A stretch of DNA of 13,844 nucleotides, taken from DAOTXK01 sp034430555 (GTDB lineage Bacteria > Chloroflexota > Anaerolineae > Aggregatilineales > Ch27). This document shows positions 6,601-13,330 of this stretch, one piece after another. The translations under genes were made by a program, and so were the position numbers. The stretch lies in assembly GCA_034430555.1 (NCBI GenBank), contig DAOUEM010000026.1, positions 1 to 13,844 on the forward strand, given 5' to 3'. How positions within the stretch are numbered: position 1 is the first letter of the stretch; each line of letters opens with the position of its first letter. The notes below the pieces were generated by a model. It was not told the origin of the DNA. It did not search any database and saw only the letters and a program-made list of their open reading frames with translations.

Positions 6601-8419
6601 CAGGCTCCACCCAGTATTCGGCGGAGGAGCCGCTGGCCGTCCAGCCCACCGTGCCGTTGTAATCAATCTGCCACCAGGTAAAACCATCGGCACAGATCGG
6701 CCCGCCGACCACCGTGAATGCCGCCTCACCAGGCGCACTGCCAACCTCGGCAGCGCTCAAGGACGGTTGGCTGCGTATCTTGTTGGGCAATCCCGGAGTC
6801 ACCCGCCCGGGCTGCCCCACCACAAGCCGCGGCGGCGGCGCACCCGGACAGGAATACCCACCTGCATCCGCTGCAGGTGGCGGATTGGTGGGGGCAGGCC
6901 GCGGCGGATCGGCAGCACTGCCAGTCGAGTTGCCCGCAGAACCGGAGGCCACCTGACCGCCATCATACAACACGTGCCGCCACAACTGATCGAGCACCTG
7001 AAGCGCCGTCAGGTTGCGCACTGGAAAACCGTACTGCAAGTGCTCGTCATCGAAGTGCGCGTTCAGGTTATCGGGCGGCGTCGAAGGGTGGACCCCGTCC
7101 GCACTCAGGCCCCGGTTGGGCAGCCCCTGTAAAGCCTGCCAGTAATTCCACAATGGAATGTCGTAGGAACGCGCCGTACTAACAATGATCCGGTTGTACT
7201 GGTCGATGATGCCGGGAAAAGCCACGTCAACCTGCCGGGGCGGCAGCGTACTCAGCACCGGAATCACGCCCATCTCAATCGAGACCTCGACGATGCGGTG
7301 CAGGTTAGCGGTGTAATCCGTGGTCGTGACTCCGCCAGCGTCATTGGTGCCGAGCATGATCAGCGCGACCGACGGCCGCACCAGCCGGTATTCACAACGT
7401 AACGGGGATTCGCCGGGCCGGCAGAAGGCCCCGTTGGTAAAATCCGGATCGAGCACGTCAAAGGTGCTCCATCCGTTACCTGCCGCCAGCAGCGGTGGAT
7501 CGAAGGGATTATGACCCCGCCCATTTGGCCCGGAAAAATAGCTGATCACGCCGCTGTAGCGGCTGTAGGTGCCCAGGTTATAATTGCCATTGCCGATCTG
7601 AGTGAGAAACTGCCCGGCCACCGTGATGCTGTCCCCCACCTGGGTGAATACGTTGGGCAGATTGCCCCTGGCCTGCCCGTCCAGGAAAATCTGGCGGGAA
7701 CGAGACGTGATCCCGGTGACCACATTGATCACGTCCAGTGAAGCATCCGCCTGCGGTACCTGGGCCACCACCACCGGCTGCGAGGTTGGAGATGGCTCAA
7801 CCGCCACCCCGGACACGTTGACCAGACTGACATCCACGTTAAAGGTGACGTATTCAGCGGCAACCCAGCCGATGGTGCCGTCCGGGATGATCACCTGCAC
7901 CCAGGCGTTATCCGCCGTACGCCCGATGATGTTCAGGGGAGTATTAGCGGCCAGCATTGTCACGACGTTCCCTGCACCGCCAGGGCCATCCCGCAGGCGC
8001 AAGCCGCCGCAGGTCGTGCACACTTCCGCACGAGGAGTAGCCGTCACCGGTGGAACGGTCGCCGTTGGCAGAGGGGGATTGGTCGGCAGCACCAGCGGGG
8101 TGACGGTGGGCAGCGGAGTCGCCGTACGTGTCGGCGTCACGGTCGGCGTCAGGCTCGGCAAAATGCCCAGGTTATCGGAGGTAGGCAGCAACCTTGGGGT
8201 TGTCGTGATAGTCGGTGAAGCCTCAGGAGTCGCCGATGGCAGTGACAGCGCGGTAACGGTTGGCGACAACACCAACGTCTCCGGCGTAGCCGTAATTACC
8301 AGCGGCGTCAGAGTCGGCTGCAGCAACACGACCGTAGGCTCGGGCGCCGGCTGGTCAAAACTACACCCGGCCAGCACCAACAACAGCACTACCCCCCCGA
8401 CCACGCCAACTCGTCTCAT
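6590..8419 (-). CDS. SH3b-SGNH hydrolase-SH3b lipoprotein
   Basis: A 609-residue exported lipoprotein. The signal peptide ends in lipobox LAGC with the lipidated Cys at 19. A Thr/Pro-rich spacer (about 25-130) follows, then an SH3b domain (about 134-193: LRLRDGPGG to GTIGWVAAEYV), a short spacer, an SGNH/GDSL hydrolase domain (about 250-485) and a second SH3b domain (about 538-606: KIRSQPSLSA to GTVGWT). The hydrolase shows block I GDSIT (Ser264), block III GTND (357-360) and block V DGVHPS (Asp441, His444), so the catalytic triad is present. It probably removes acyl groups from a cell-surface substrate; SH3b domains usually bind peptidoglycan or polysaccharide. The start at 8419 is chosen over the longer frame (8449) because GAGGTGAT precedes it and the signal peptide then begins MRRVG. 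Substrate unknown. Confidence 0.9.
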   Translation of the reverse strand: MRRVGVVGGVVLLLVLAGCSFDQPAPEPTVVLLQPTLTPLVITATPETLVLSPTVTALSLPSATPEASPTITTTPRLLPTSDNLGILPSLTPTVTPTRTATPLPTVTPLVLPTNPPLPTATVPPVTATPRAEVCTTCGGLRLRDGPGGAGNVVTMLAANTPLNIIGRTADNAWVQVIIPDGTIGWVAAEYVTFNVDVSLVNVSGVAVEPSPTSQPVVVAQVPQADASLDVINVVTGITSRSRQIFLDGQARGNLPNVFTQVGDSITVAGQFLTQIGNGNYNLGTYSRYSGVISYFSGPNGRGHNPFDPPLLAAGNGWSTFDVLDPDFTNGAFCRPGESPLRCEYRLVRPSVALIMLGTNDAGGVTTTDYTANLHRIVEVSIEMGVIPVLSTLPPRQVDVAFPGIIDQYNRIIVSTARSYDIPLWNYWQALQGLPNRGLSADGVHPSTPPDNLNAHFDDEHLQYGFPVRNLTALQVLDQLWRHVLYDGGQVASGSAGNSTGSAADPPRPAPTNPPPAADAGGYSCPGAPPPRLVVGQPGRVTPGLPNKIRSQPSLSAAEVGSAPGEAAFTVVGGPICADGFTWWQIDYNGTVGWTASGSSAEYWVEPAGG

Positions 8420-8457
8420 ACCGATCACCTCACGAAAGACCGCCGCCAACCGTCCCT

Positions 8458-8463
8458 ATTCTA
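8458..8463 (-). promoter_or_regulatory. Possible -10 element for the SGNH lipoprotein gene
   Basis: TAGAAT on the minus strand, 39 nt upstream of the ATG at 8419 and after the stop of cbiO. No clear -35 hexamer is seen, so confidence is low. Confidence 0.25.
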
Positions 8464-8575
8464 GCGAACAATTGCTAAATTCGCGTCATGCAGGACCATG
8501 CCTACTACCAACTGCCTGCGCCCGGCTACCCCGCAGATAATAAGAAGCGTATGGCAAACAGGCCTCGGTAAAGAA

Positions 8576-9272
8576 CTAGGGAGCCTCCAGGCCGTGCGCT
8601 TCCAGGAGCGAAACATCGCTGAGAATGGATTCGGTCAGGCCATCGGCCGCCACCCGGCCACCATCCAGGATGATGGTGCGCTTACAAAGCTCCTGGACCA
8701 GGCGCATGTCATGGGTGCTGATCAACATGGTTTGCTGGTCCAGGTCTTGCAGCAAACGGATCAAGCCCGGCCGTCGGTTCGTCCAAGACCAGGATGCGGG
8801 GGTCCATGCTCAGCACGGTGGCGATGGCAACCCGTTTGCGCTCACCACCGCTCAGGTGGAAACTCACCCGGTCGGCGTACTGTTTCATACCGACAGCAGC
8901 CAAAGCCCGGTCTACCCGCTCGTAGACGTCGTCTTCAGGCAGGCCCATATGCAGCGGTCCAAAGGCCACATCCTGGAAAACGCGGGGGGAAAACAACTGG
9001 TCATCGGGATTCTGGAAGACCAGGCCGACCCAGGCGCGAATCTGGCCCAGGTTATCATCGATGAGGGGTAACCCGCCCACGCAGATATCGCCGCTCGAAC
9101 CCCGCAACACGCCGTTGAGCAGGAGCATCAGGGTTGATTTGCCGGCACCGTTCGGCCCGACCAGGGCGACCTTTTCGTTCGGTGCTACACGGAGAGAAAT
9201 ATCAAAAAGCGCCTGGTGACCATCCGGATAGCGAAAGGAAAGATTATCAACTTCGATCGTATGATGACTCAT
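8576..9272 (-). pseudogene. cbiO: Metal ECF transporter ATPase (CbiO-like), frameshifted
   Basis: ATPase that energises the CbiM/CbiQ membrane pair. The first frame (ATG 9272) has Walker A GPNGAGKST (39-47), Q-loop VFQNPDDQ, signature LSGGE (140-144) and Walker B ILVLDEP (160-166), then AGLDP. After that the sense continues in another frame (8576-8764): IRLLQDLDQQTMLISTHDM with the H-switch His, and a normal C-terminus ending at 8576. In the first frame translation runs on with unrelated residues to 8709. Residues normally between GLDP and LIxLL are missing, so a short deletion of about 23 nt probably caused the shift. Both parts are otherwise intact, so the lesion is recent or an assembly error. 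The start lies 3 nt after the cbiQ stop. The truncated product would keep Walker A and B but lose the switch His. Confidence 0.85.
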
Positions 9273-9275
9273 CGA

Positions 9276-10064
9276 CTATTTCCAAAGCCAGAATGCAAGG
9301 ATTTCAACAGCGATCATCGCGAGGACCGGTACGGCTCCGCGCCAGACCGCGCCCCAGGTGAGCGCAGGTGGGCTCAGGGCGCGCAACTGACCGGCATAAC
9401 CACGGGCCAGCATCGCGGCATAGACCCGTTCGCTGCGTTCGTAGCTGCGCAAAAAAAGATTGCCAATCATACCGCCCGCAACCTGCGCGCGCCAGCGCAG
9501 CCCCCCGCCGGATTTGTAGCCAGGCAGCGATCCGCTCCGCGCGGCACGCGCCCGGATCAGGCGTTCGGCTTCATCCTTGAGCGTAAAGAGATAACGATAC
9601 ATAAACGAAATGATCGCGACCAGCGTACCCGGCAGTCGCAGGCTGCCCAACGCCCACAGTAAATCGGTAAACTCAGTGCTCATCGCCAACAGAAGGGCCG
9701 CCTGCACGGCCAACCAGCTCTTGAGCATGATCGAGACAAAACGGACCAGTCCGGCATCGGTGATCGTCAGGCCCAACACCTGTCCGACAGGCTGCCCCGG
9801 CACCGTAAAGAGCAGCGTGATCGCCGCCAGCGCAAAAGGCAAAGCGATGAACGACGCGCGGGCTACCCGCCAGGCCCCCAGACCGCCGACCACCGCCAGG
9901 CCGCCGACCACGGCCCACAACAATGGAAAAGTCGGCCATGCGCCGTCCGGGGTGAGCACAATGCCTACAATGAGCATAACCGTCATCACGACTTTTACAC
10001 GCGGATCGAGGTGGTGGAGCGGGCTGTTGCCGGCCTGGTAGCGTTCTTGCAATGTTGGCGACAT
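9276..10064 (-). CDS. cbiQ: Cobalt/nickel ECF transporter T component (CbiQ)
   Basis: A 262-residue polytopic membrane protein, the transmembrane coupling subunit of an ECF (energy-coupling factor) transporter. It shows the N-terminal SPLHHLDPRVKV segment usual for EcfT/CbiQ, several hydrophobic spans (about 24-40, 45-65, 70-88, 110-130, 240-258), and two Ala-Arg coupling motifs in the cytoplasmic helices: RARAARSG near 171-178 and LARGY near 219-223, which contact the ATPase. The usual length is about 240-270. Of two adjacent ATG codons, the second (10064) is preferred: GGGAG lies 6 nt upstream of it, only 3 nt upstream of the first (10067). A longer TTG frame (10088) is less likely. It precedes cbiO by 3 nt and follows cbiM after a terminator-containing gap. 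Confidence 0.9.
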   Translation of the reverse strand: MSPTLQERYQAGNSPLHHLDPRVKVVMTVMLIVGIVLTPDGAWPTFPLLWAVVGGLAVVGGLGAWRVARASFIALPFALAAITLLFTVPGQPVGQVLGLTITDAGLVRFVSIMLKSWLAVQAALLLAMSTEFTDLLWALGSLRLPGTLVAIISFMYRYLFTLKDEAERLIRARAARSGSLPGYKSGGGLRWRAQVAGGMIGNLFLRSYERSERVYAAMLARGYAGQLRALSPPALTWGAVWRGAVPVLAMIAVEILAFWLWK

Positions 10065-10087
10065 CATACTCTCCCGATAAAGGCCCA

Positions 10088-10093
10088 ATTATA
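10088..10093 (-). promoter_or_regulatory. Possible -10 element for cbiQ after the terminator
   Basis: TATAAT on the minus strand, just downstream of the U-run of the terminator and 24 nt before the cbiQ ATG. The region where a -35 would lie is inside the terminator stem and does not match TTGACA. If real, it would let cbiQO be transcribed apart from cbiM. Confidence 0.3.
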
Positions 10094-10096
10094 ACG

Positions 10097-10134
10097 AAAA
10101 AAGCGGGGCAGGTGACCGGCCGGCCACCTACCCC
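10097..10134 (-). terminator. Intrinsic terminator between cbiM and cbiQ
   Basis: In minus-strand RNA the arms 10134-10120 and 10119-10105 pair along their length (GGGGUAGGU... with ...ACCUGCCCC), with two G-U wobbles and a 4-nt loop, followed after GC by six U (10102-10097). On the plus strand the two wobbles become A-C mismatches, so the structure is built for minus-strand RNA. It begins 30 nt after the cbiM stop. Confidence 0.85.
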
Positions 10135-10163
10135 TTTCAGTGTATGTGGTTGTGCCCGCAGCG

Positions 10164-11138
10164 TCAGGCGGTATGCTCGACTTCGGTGACGCGACGACGA
10201 CCGGACGACCGGGCGACGCCAAATCCGATTCCGGCTACAATCAACACGCCGACCACGCCGGCGGCAATGGTGGTGAGCGCCTCATCCTCGATGAACGGCA
10301 CGGTGTAATCCGGAAGGATTTCGTAGGGGGCATCTTCCGCTACTTCGATAAAACCCTGTTCTTCGGCCACCCGCTCTAACCCATCGGGGTCAGGGCTGGC
10401 GAGTGGTGAGAGCAAAGCCACGGCCAATGCCAACAGCAGACCCACGGCGATCCACGACGATCCACGCGTGACCGAGGTGTCCGGCTCGCCGAGCAGGTCC
10501 GGGCGCGCCTGCTGGATAAAAGCCAGTGCGCCGACCGTGATCAACGCTTCGCCGATGCCGATCAAGGCGTGGACGCCAACCATCGCCGGAAAAGCCACGC
10601 CCAGCGGCGACGTGCCCGAAGCAGCCAGCTCCAACACCGTTGCGATGGCCGCTGCTTCTACGCCCAGCCAGGCCCCTGCCGCCGCGCCAAGCAGCCGGCC
10701 GCTGCGGGAATCGCCGGCTGCCGATCGTACCCAGCGATATATCCCATAACCGACAAAGGCCGTGATGACCCCCATGTTAACCGTATTGAAGCCCAGCGCC
10801 AGCAGGCCGCCGTCCTGAAAGAGGAGCGCCTGCACGCCAACCACACTGGTCATCACCAGTACCGCCGCCCAGGGCCCCAACAGAATGGCCGCCAGCGCCC
10901 CGCCCAGCAGGTGACCGGAAGTCCCTCCGGCCACCGGGAAGTTGATCATCTGCGCGGCAAAAATAAACGCTGCCAGGATGCCCATCAACGGTATCTGTCG
11001 TTCGCCGAGCTGGTCACGAGTCTGACGCAGGGCTACCGCCACCATGAGAACGGTCAGCACCCAGCCAATCACCGAAACAGACAGGCTGAGAAAACCATCG
11101 GGAATATGCAAAGCCAACATCGGGATTAAAATCTGCAT
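10164..11138 (-). CDS. cbiM: Cobalt/nickel ECF substrate-binding permease CbiM with fused PDGLE domain
   Basis: A 324-residue membrane protein, the S component that binds the metal in Co2+/Ni2+ ECF transporters. It has the family signature HIPDGFLS near the N-terminus (His11) and NFPVAGGTSGHLLGG (His76, second metal-ligand position), about seven hydrophobic spans, then a C-terminal PDGLE domain (251-255) with one more membrane segment (about 288-308). The PDGLE domain stands in for a separate CbiN. In characterised NikM proteins the metal is held by a free N-terminal Met-His; here ten residues precede the His. The ATG at 11138 is chosen because GAGGTG lies 5 nt upstream; TTG 11111 would give Met-His directly but lacks a ribosome site. 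A promoter and a 22-bp dyad lie upstream, a terminator downstream. Co versus Ni cannot be decided. Confidence 0.92.
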   Translation of the reverse strand: MQILIPMLALHIPDGFLSLSVSVIGWVLTVLMVAVALRQTRDQLGERQIPLMGILAAFIFAAQMINFPVAGGTSGHLLGGALAAILLGPWAAVLVMTSVVGVQALLFQDGGLLALGFNTVNMGVITAFVGYGIYRWVRSAAGDSRSGRLLGAAAGAWLGVEAAAIATVLELAASGTSPLGVAFPAMVGVHALIGIGEALITVGALAFIQQARPDLLGEPDTSVTRGSSWIAVGLLLALAVALLSPLASPDPDGLERVAEEQGFIEVAEDAPYEILPDYTVPFIEDEALTTIAAGVVGVLIVAGIGFGVARSSGRRRVTEVEHTA

Positions 11139-11162
11139 CACAACACCTCACATGCCACTCCG

Positions 11163-11184
11163 TTATTGCAACTACTTACAATAA
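11163..11184. promoter_or_regulatory. 22-bp dyad, candidate metal-repressor operator upstream of cbiM
   Basis: TTATTGCAA (11163-11171) and TTACAATAA (11176-11184) are 9-bp inverted arms with one mismatch around CTAC. The dyad directly abuts the predicted -10 and covers the expected transcription start, the place of a repressor operator. The TTGCAA half resembles published Fur-family Nur (nickel) boxes, but the spacing does not match a known consensus I can name with confidence. Confidence 0.6.
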
Positions 11185-11213
11185 AGCATACCCTCATTTC
11201 CCGAATCCGTAAA
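11185..11213 (-). promoter_or_regulatory. Candidate cbiM promoter
   Basis: On the minus strand, TTTACG (11213-11208) and TATGCT (11190-11185) are separated by exactly 17 nt; each matches 4 of 6 consensus bases. The -10 lies 47 nt upstream of the cbiM ATG. The intergenic region is too short (about 100 nt) for a cobalamin riboswitch. Confidence 0.5.
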
Positions 11214-11240
11214 GGCCTACACTTTAAAACTCGCGGCATC

Positions 11241-12533
11241 TCAGTTGTGGATGGCAACCGGCAGCAAGTTCAGATCCAAAATCCCGGCATCCAGGAAGTT
11301 TGCAGCGGCCCATACCAGGCTGCCTGCCTCCGTACGGGCCACGACCCAGGCACCGTCGTCATCACGGCCTAACAAGCGAAGCACATCGCCGCCGCGCGCC
11401 GTGCTTACGACATTGAACCCGGTGCCGGGTCCGTAACGTAAGTTCAAGCTGGGGATCGTTACGACCGCCGTCGGGGCATTGGGGCGATCGATGATCAACT
11501 GAAAGCCGTTGAACCAGGTGGCAGGCACCAGCTGGAACCAGGTATTGCCCGGTTTGAAGGGCAGGCTGTTGCCGGCGGCATCCACAAATAACAGGTGGTC
11601 AGTCTCGGTGGGCCGCAGCCACCACCCCTCAAAATAAAAGCCATCCCGGAAGAGCACGGCGCGCCCCTGGCCGGTCAGGTTGATCTCGAAGGCGTAGTTG
11701 GCGGTGCCCCAGTAGCCGTCTCGCACCGGGTCCTGTTCGATATGATCGGCTTCAAACAACACGACGTTAGCCGCACTGAGCTGTTCGCCGGTATTCGCGT
11801 CAAACTGGCGTGCTTCGTCCTGGCTGCGCAACCAGCGCCCACTGGCCGGTTCGTAGGTCCAGTTCACAGCCGTGTTCCGGTAATGAAGGTCAAAGGATGG
11901 GGTATTGGCACCGCCTTCTGGCACGGCTTCGCTGAACACCAACCCGCTCAGAGCAACAGCTTGATCGGCGATGCCTTCTTCGGCTGCCGCCTGGTGCAGG
12001 TCTTCCGTGGTGGTGTAGAGTGTGTGCTCGAAGGCCAGGCCAGGCTGCGGGAACCGGCAGTAAGGGGGACACGGTCCTCCGCCGATGGCATTGTCCGCCA
12101 CGACAAGGTCGGCACGAATACGATCCAAAGTGCCCGTCGCCGCGCCGGAATACCCGTAAATGGCGTGGTAGAGATGCACCAGGGACAGATCGGCCAGACG
12201 CGCGCTGCGCACCGGCCCCAGGTGATCGACCTCATAACCCAGGAAGACCGTGGCAAAGCGCGTCACGCCCCCCTCGACCAGTATCTCCCACACGTGGTCC
12301 GCCTGGCTCAGCCCTGACTGCGGGCGAACGACGGGCGGCCAATTGCTGATTTTGACCAGCAGCGGCCGTCGCTCCAGCGCGCTTTCGTCTTCGAGCAGCA
12401 GGCCAGTTAAGGGATTGACTCCTTCCGGGTACAGGTCAGGCCCAACCGGTTGAGCGCCACCCTGGGCCACGACCAGGTTACCAACTGCAAACAGACAAAC
12501 CAGCATCACTACACAAACACTACGCCGTACCAT
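11241..12533 (-). CDS. Exported DUF3048 (YerB-like) protein with C-terminal SH3b domain
   Basis: A 430-residue secreted protein. A hydrophobic signal peptide (about 6-25, ending LVVAQ) has no lipobox, so signal peptidase I release is likely. The DUF3048 region follows: NPLTGLLLEDESALERRPLL, VKISNWPPVVRPQSGLSQAD, WEILVEGGVTRFATVFLGYE and GPVRSARLADL, all typical of the family. The second DUF3048 part (about 220-340) contains YWGTANYAFEINLTGQGRAV, and an SH3b-like domain (about 350-412: IPSLNLRYGPGTGFNVVSTA) ends the protein. The biochemical function of DUF3048 is unknown; B. subtilis YerB is a lipoprotein member. SH3b suggests attachment to the wall. The start is ATG 12533 with GGAG 8 nt upstream; GTG 12542 is less likely. 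It lies about 100 nt upstream of cbiM, separated by that gene's own promoter. Confidence 0.88.
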   Translation of the reverse strand: MVRRSVCVVMLVCLFAVGNLVVAQGGAQPVGPDLYPEGVNPLTGLLLEDESALERRPLLVKISNWPPVVRPQSGLSQADHVWEILVEGGVTRFATVFLGYEVDHLGPVRSARLADLSLVHLYHAIYGYSGAATGTLDRIRADLVVADNAIGGGPCPPYCRFPQPGLAFEHTLYTTTEDLHQAAAEEGIADQAVALSGLVFSEAVPEGGANTPSFDLHYRNTAVNWTYEPASGRWLRSQDEARQFDANTGEQLSAANVVLFEADHIEQDPVRDGYWGTANYAFEINLTGQGRAVLFRDGFYFEGWWLRPTETDHLLFVDAAGNSLPFKPGNTWFQLVPATWFNGFQLIIDRPNAPTAVVTIPSLNLRYGPGTGFNVVSTARGGDVLRLLGRDDDGAWVVARTEAGSLVWAAANFLDAGILDLNLLPVAIHN

Positions 12534-12580
12534 GACATACACTCCAGGCTGCCCCCCGAAACGTCCGGATTAACCACGGG

Positions 12581-12620
12581 TCGTATTTTGCCAGAATTTG
12601 TCGTATTCTGCTAAATTAGT
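12581..12620. repeat. Imperfect 20-bp direct repeat over the endonuclease V promoter
   Basis: Positions 12580-12599 and 12600-12619 share the core GTCGTATTyTGC and agree at about 14 of 20 bases. The two copies coincide with the -35 and -10 regions of the candidate promoter, so they may be chance similarity or a tandem regulator site. Confidence 0.35.
12588..12617 (+). promoter_or_regulatory. Candidate endonuclease V promoter
   Basis: TTGCCA (12588-12593; 5 of 6 to TTGACA) and TAAATT (12612-12617; 4 of 6 to TATAAT) lie 18 nt apart, and the -10 is about 36 nt upstream of the ATG at 12653. Confidence 0.5.
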
Positions 12621-12652
12621 ACACCAACGATTTTGCCGGAAGGAATTCGACC

Positions 12653-13330
12653 ATGCCCGCCCTCCCCCACCCAACCCTGCACCGTTGGGACCTCGCCCCC
12701 AGCCAGGCCATTGTGCTGCAACGACAACTGGCCGCCAGGCTGATCAGCGATCAACCGCTGGACCTGGCAGCAGTCCGCACGGTAGCAGGAGTAGACGTCA
12801 GCGTCAAGGAAGGGCTGTCGCAGGCGGCGATCGTCATTCTTTCCTTCCCCGGCCTGGAAGTCCTGGAAACCGCCAAAGCCAGCAGGCCTACCCCTCTTCC
12901 CTACATCCCGGGGCTGCTGAGCTTTCGCGAAGGCGCGGTGATCCTGGCAGCCTATGAAAAGCTTCACCAGACGCCGGACATCTTGATCTTCGACGGACAG
13001 GGGCAGGCGCATCCCCGCCGGTTGGGCATCGCGGCGCACATCGGCCTGTGGATCGAACGGCCTACCACGGGCTGCGCTAAATCATGGCTGATCGGCTCCT
13101 TTGGTGAGGTTGGCAGGGAAAAAGGAGACTACGCAACACTCATCGCGCCGGAAGGCGATACCATCGGCGTGGTGCTGCGCACACGATCCCACGTGAAGCC
13201 GGTCTATGTCTCAGCAGGGCATCTGTGCGACCTGGACTCGGCACACAGGTTGGTGATGGCCTGTACGTCACGCTACCGGCTACCGGAGCCGATCCGGGCA
13301 GCCCATAAAGCCGCCGGCTCACGCGAGTAA
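12653..13330 (+). CDS. nfi: Endonuclease V (deoxyinosine 3' endonuclease)
   Basis: Repair enzyme that cuts DNA at the second phosphodiester bond 3' of deoxyinosine. The 225-residue length is normal. Conserved features are all visible: AGVDVS with metal Asp48, PYIPGLLSFRE with the base-wedge Tyr84 and catalytic Glu93, FDGQGQAHPRRLGIAAHIGL with Asp114, GCAKSWLIG with Lys143, and His218 in RAAHKAAG near the C-terminus, matching the Thermotoga enzyme's D43/E89/D110/H214. The ATG at 12653 is preceded by GGAAGGAA about 7 nt upstream. It is divergent from the DUF3048 gene with a 119-nt gap, and its end overlaps the convergent CPBP gene by 12 bp. There is no obvious link to its neighbours. Confidence 0.95.
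   Translation: MPALPHPTLHRWDLAPSQAIVLQRQLAARLISDQPLDLAAVRTVAGVDVSVKEGLSQAAIVILSFPGLEVLETAKASRPTPLPYIPGLLSFREGAVILAAYEKLHQTPDILIFDGQGQAHPRRLGIAAHIGLWIERPTTGCAKSWLIGSFGEVGREKGDYATLIAPEGDTIGVVLRTRSHVKPVYVSAGHLCDLDSAHRLVMACTSRYRLPEPIRAAHKAAGSRE

Noticed and set aside
5930..8330. Thr/Pro-coding repeats as a CRISPR array or DNA satellite
   Set aside because: Irregular spacing and codon-level variation show protein low complexity, not a DNA repeat.
7602..8540. Long plus-strand ORF (312 codons) rich in Val/Gly/Ser
   Set aside because: It is the antisense shadow of the Thr/Pro-rich part of the SGNH lipoprotein gene; no start signal or domain.
8745..8790. Programmed ribosomal frameshift in cbiO
   Set aside because: No slippery heptamer, stimulatory hairpin or internal Shine-Dalgarno is visible, and residues normally present between GLDP and the next helix are missing, which points to a deletion.
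11139..11240. Cobalamin riboswitch upstream of cbiM
   Set aside because: Gap too short (about 100 nt) and no recognisable B12-box sequence.
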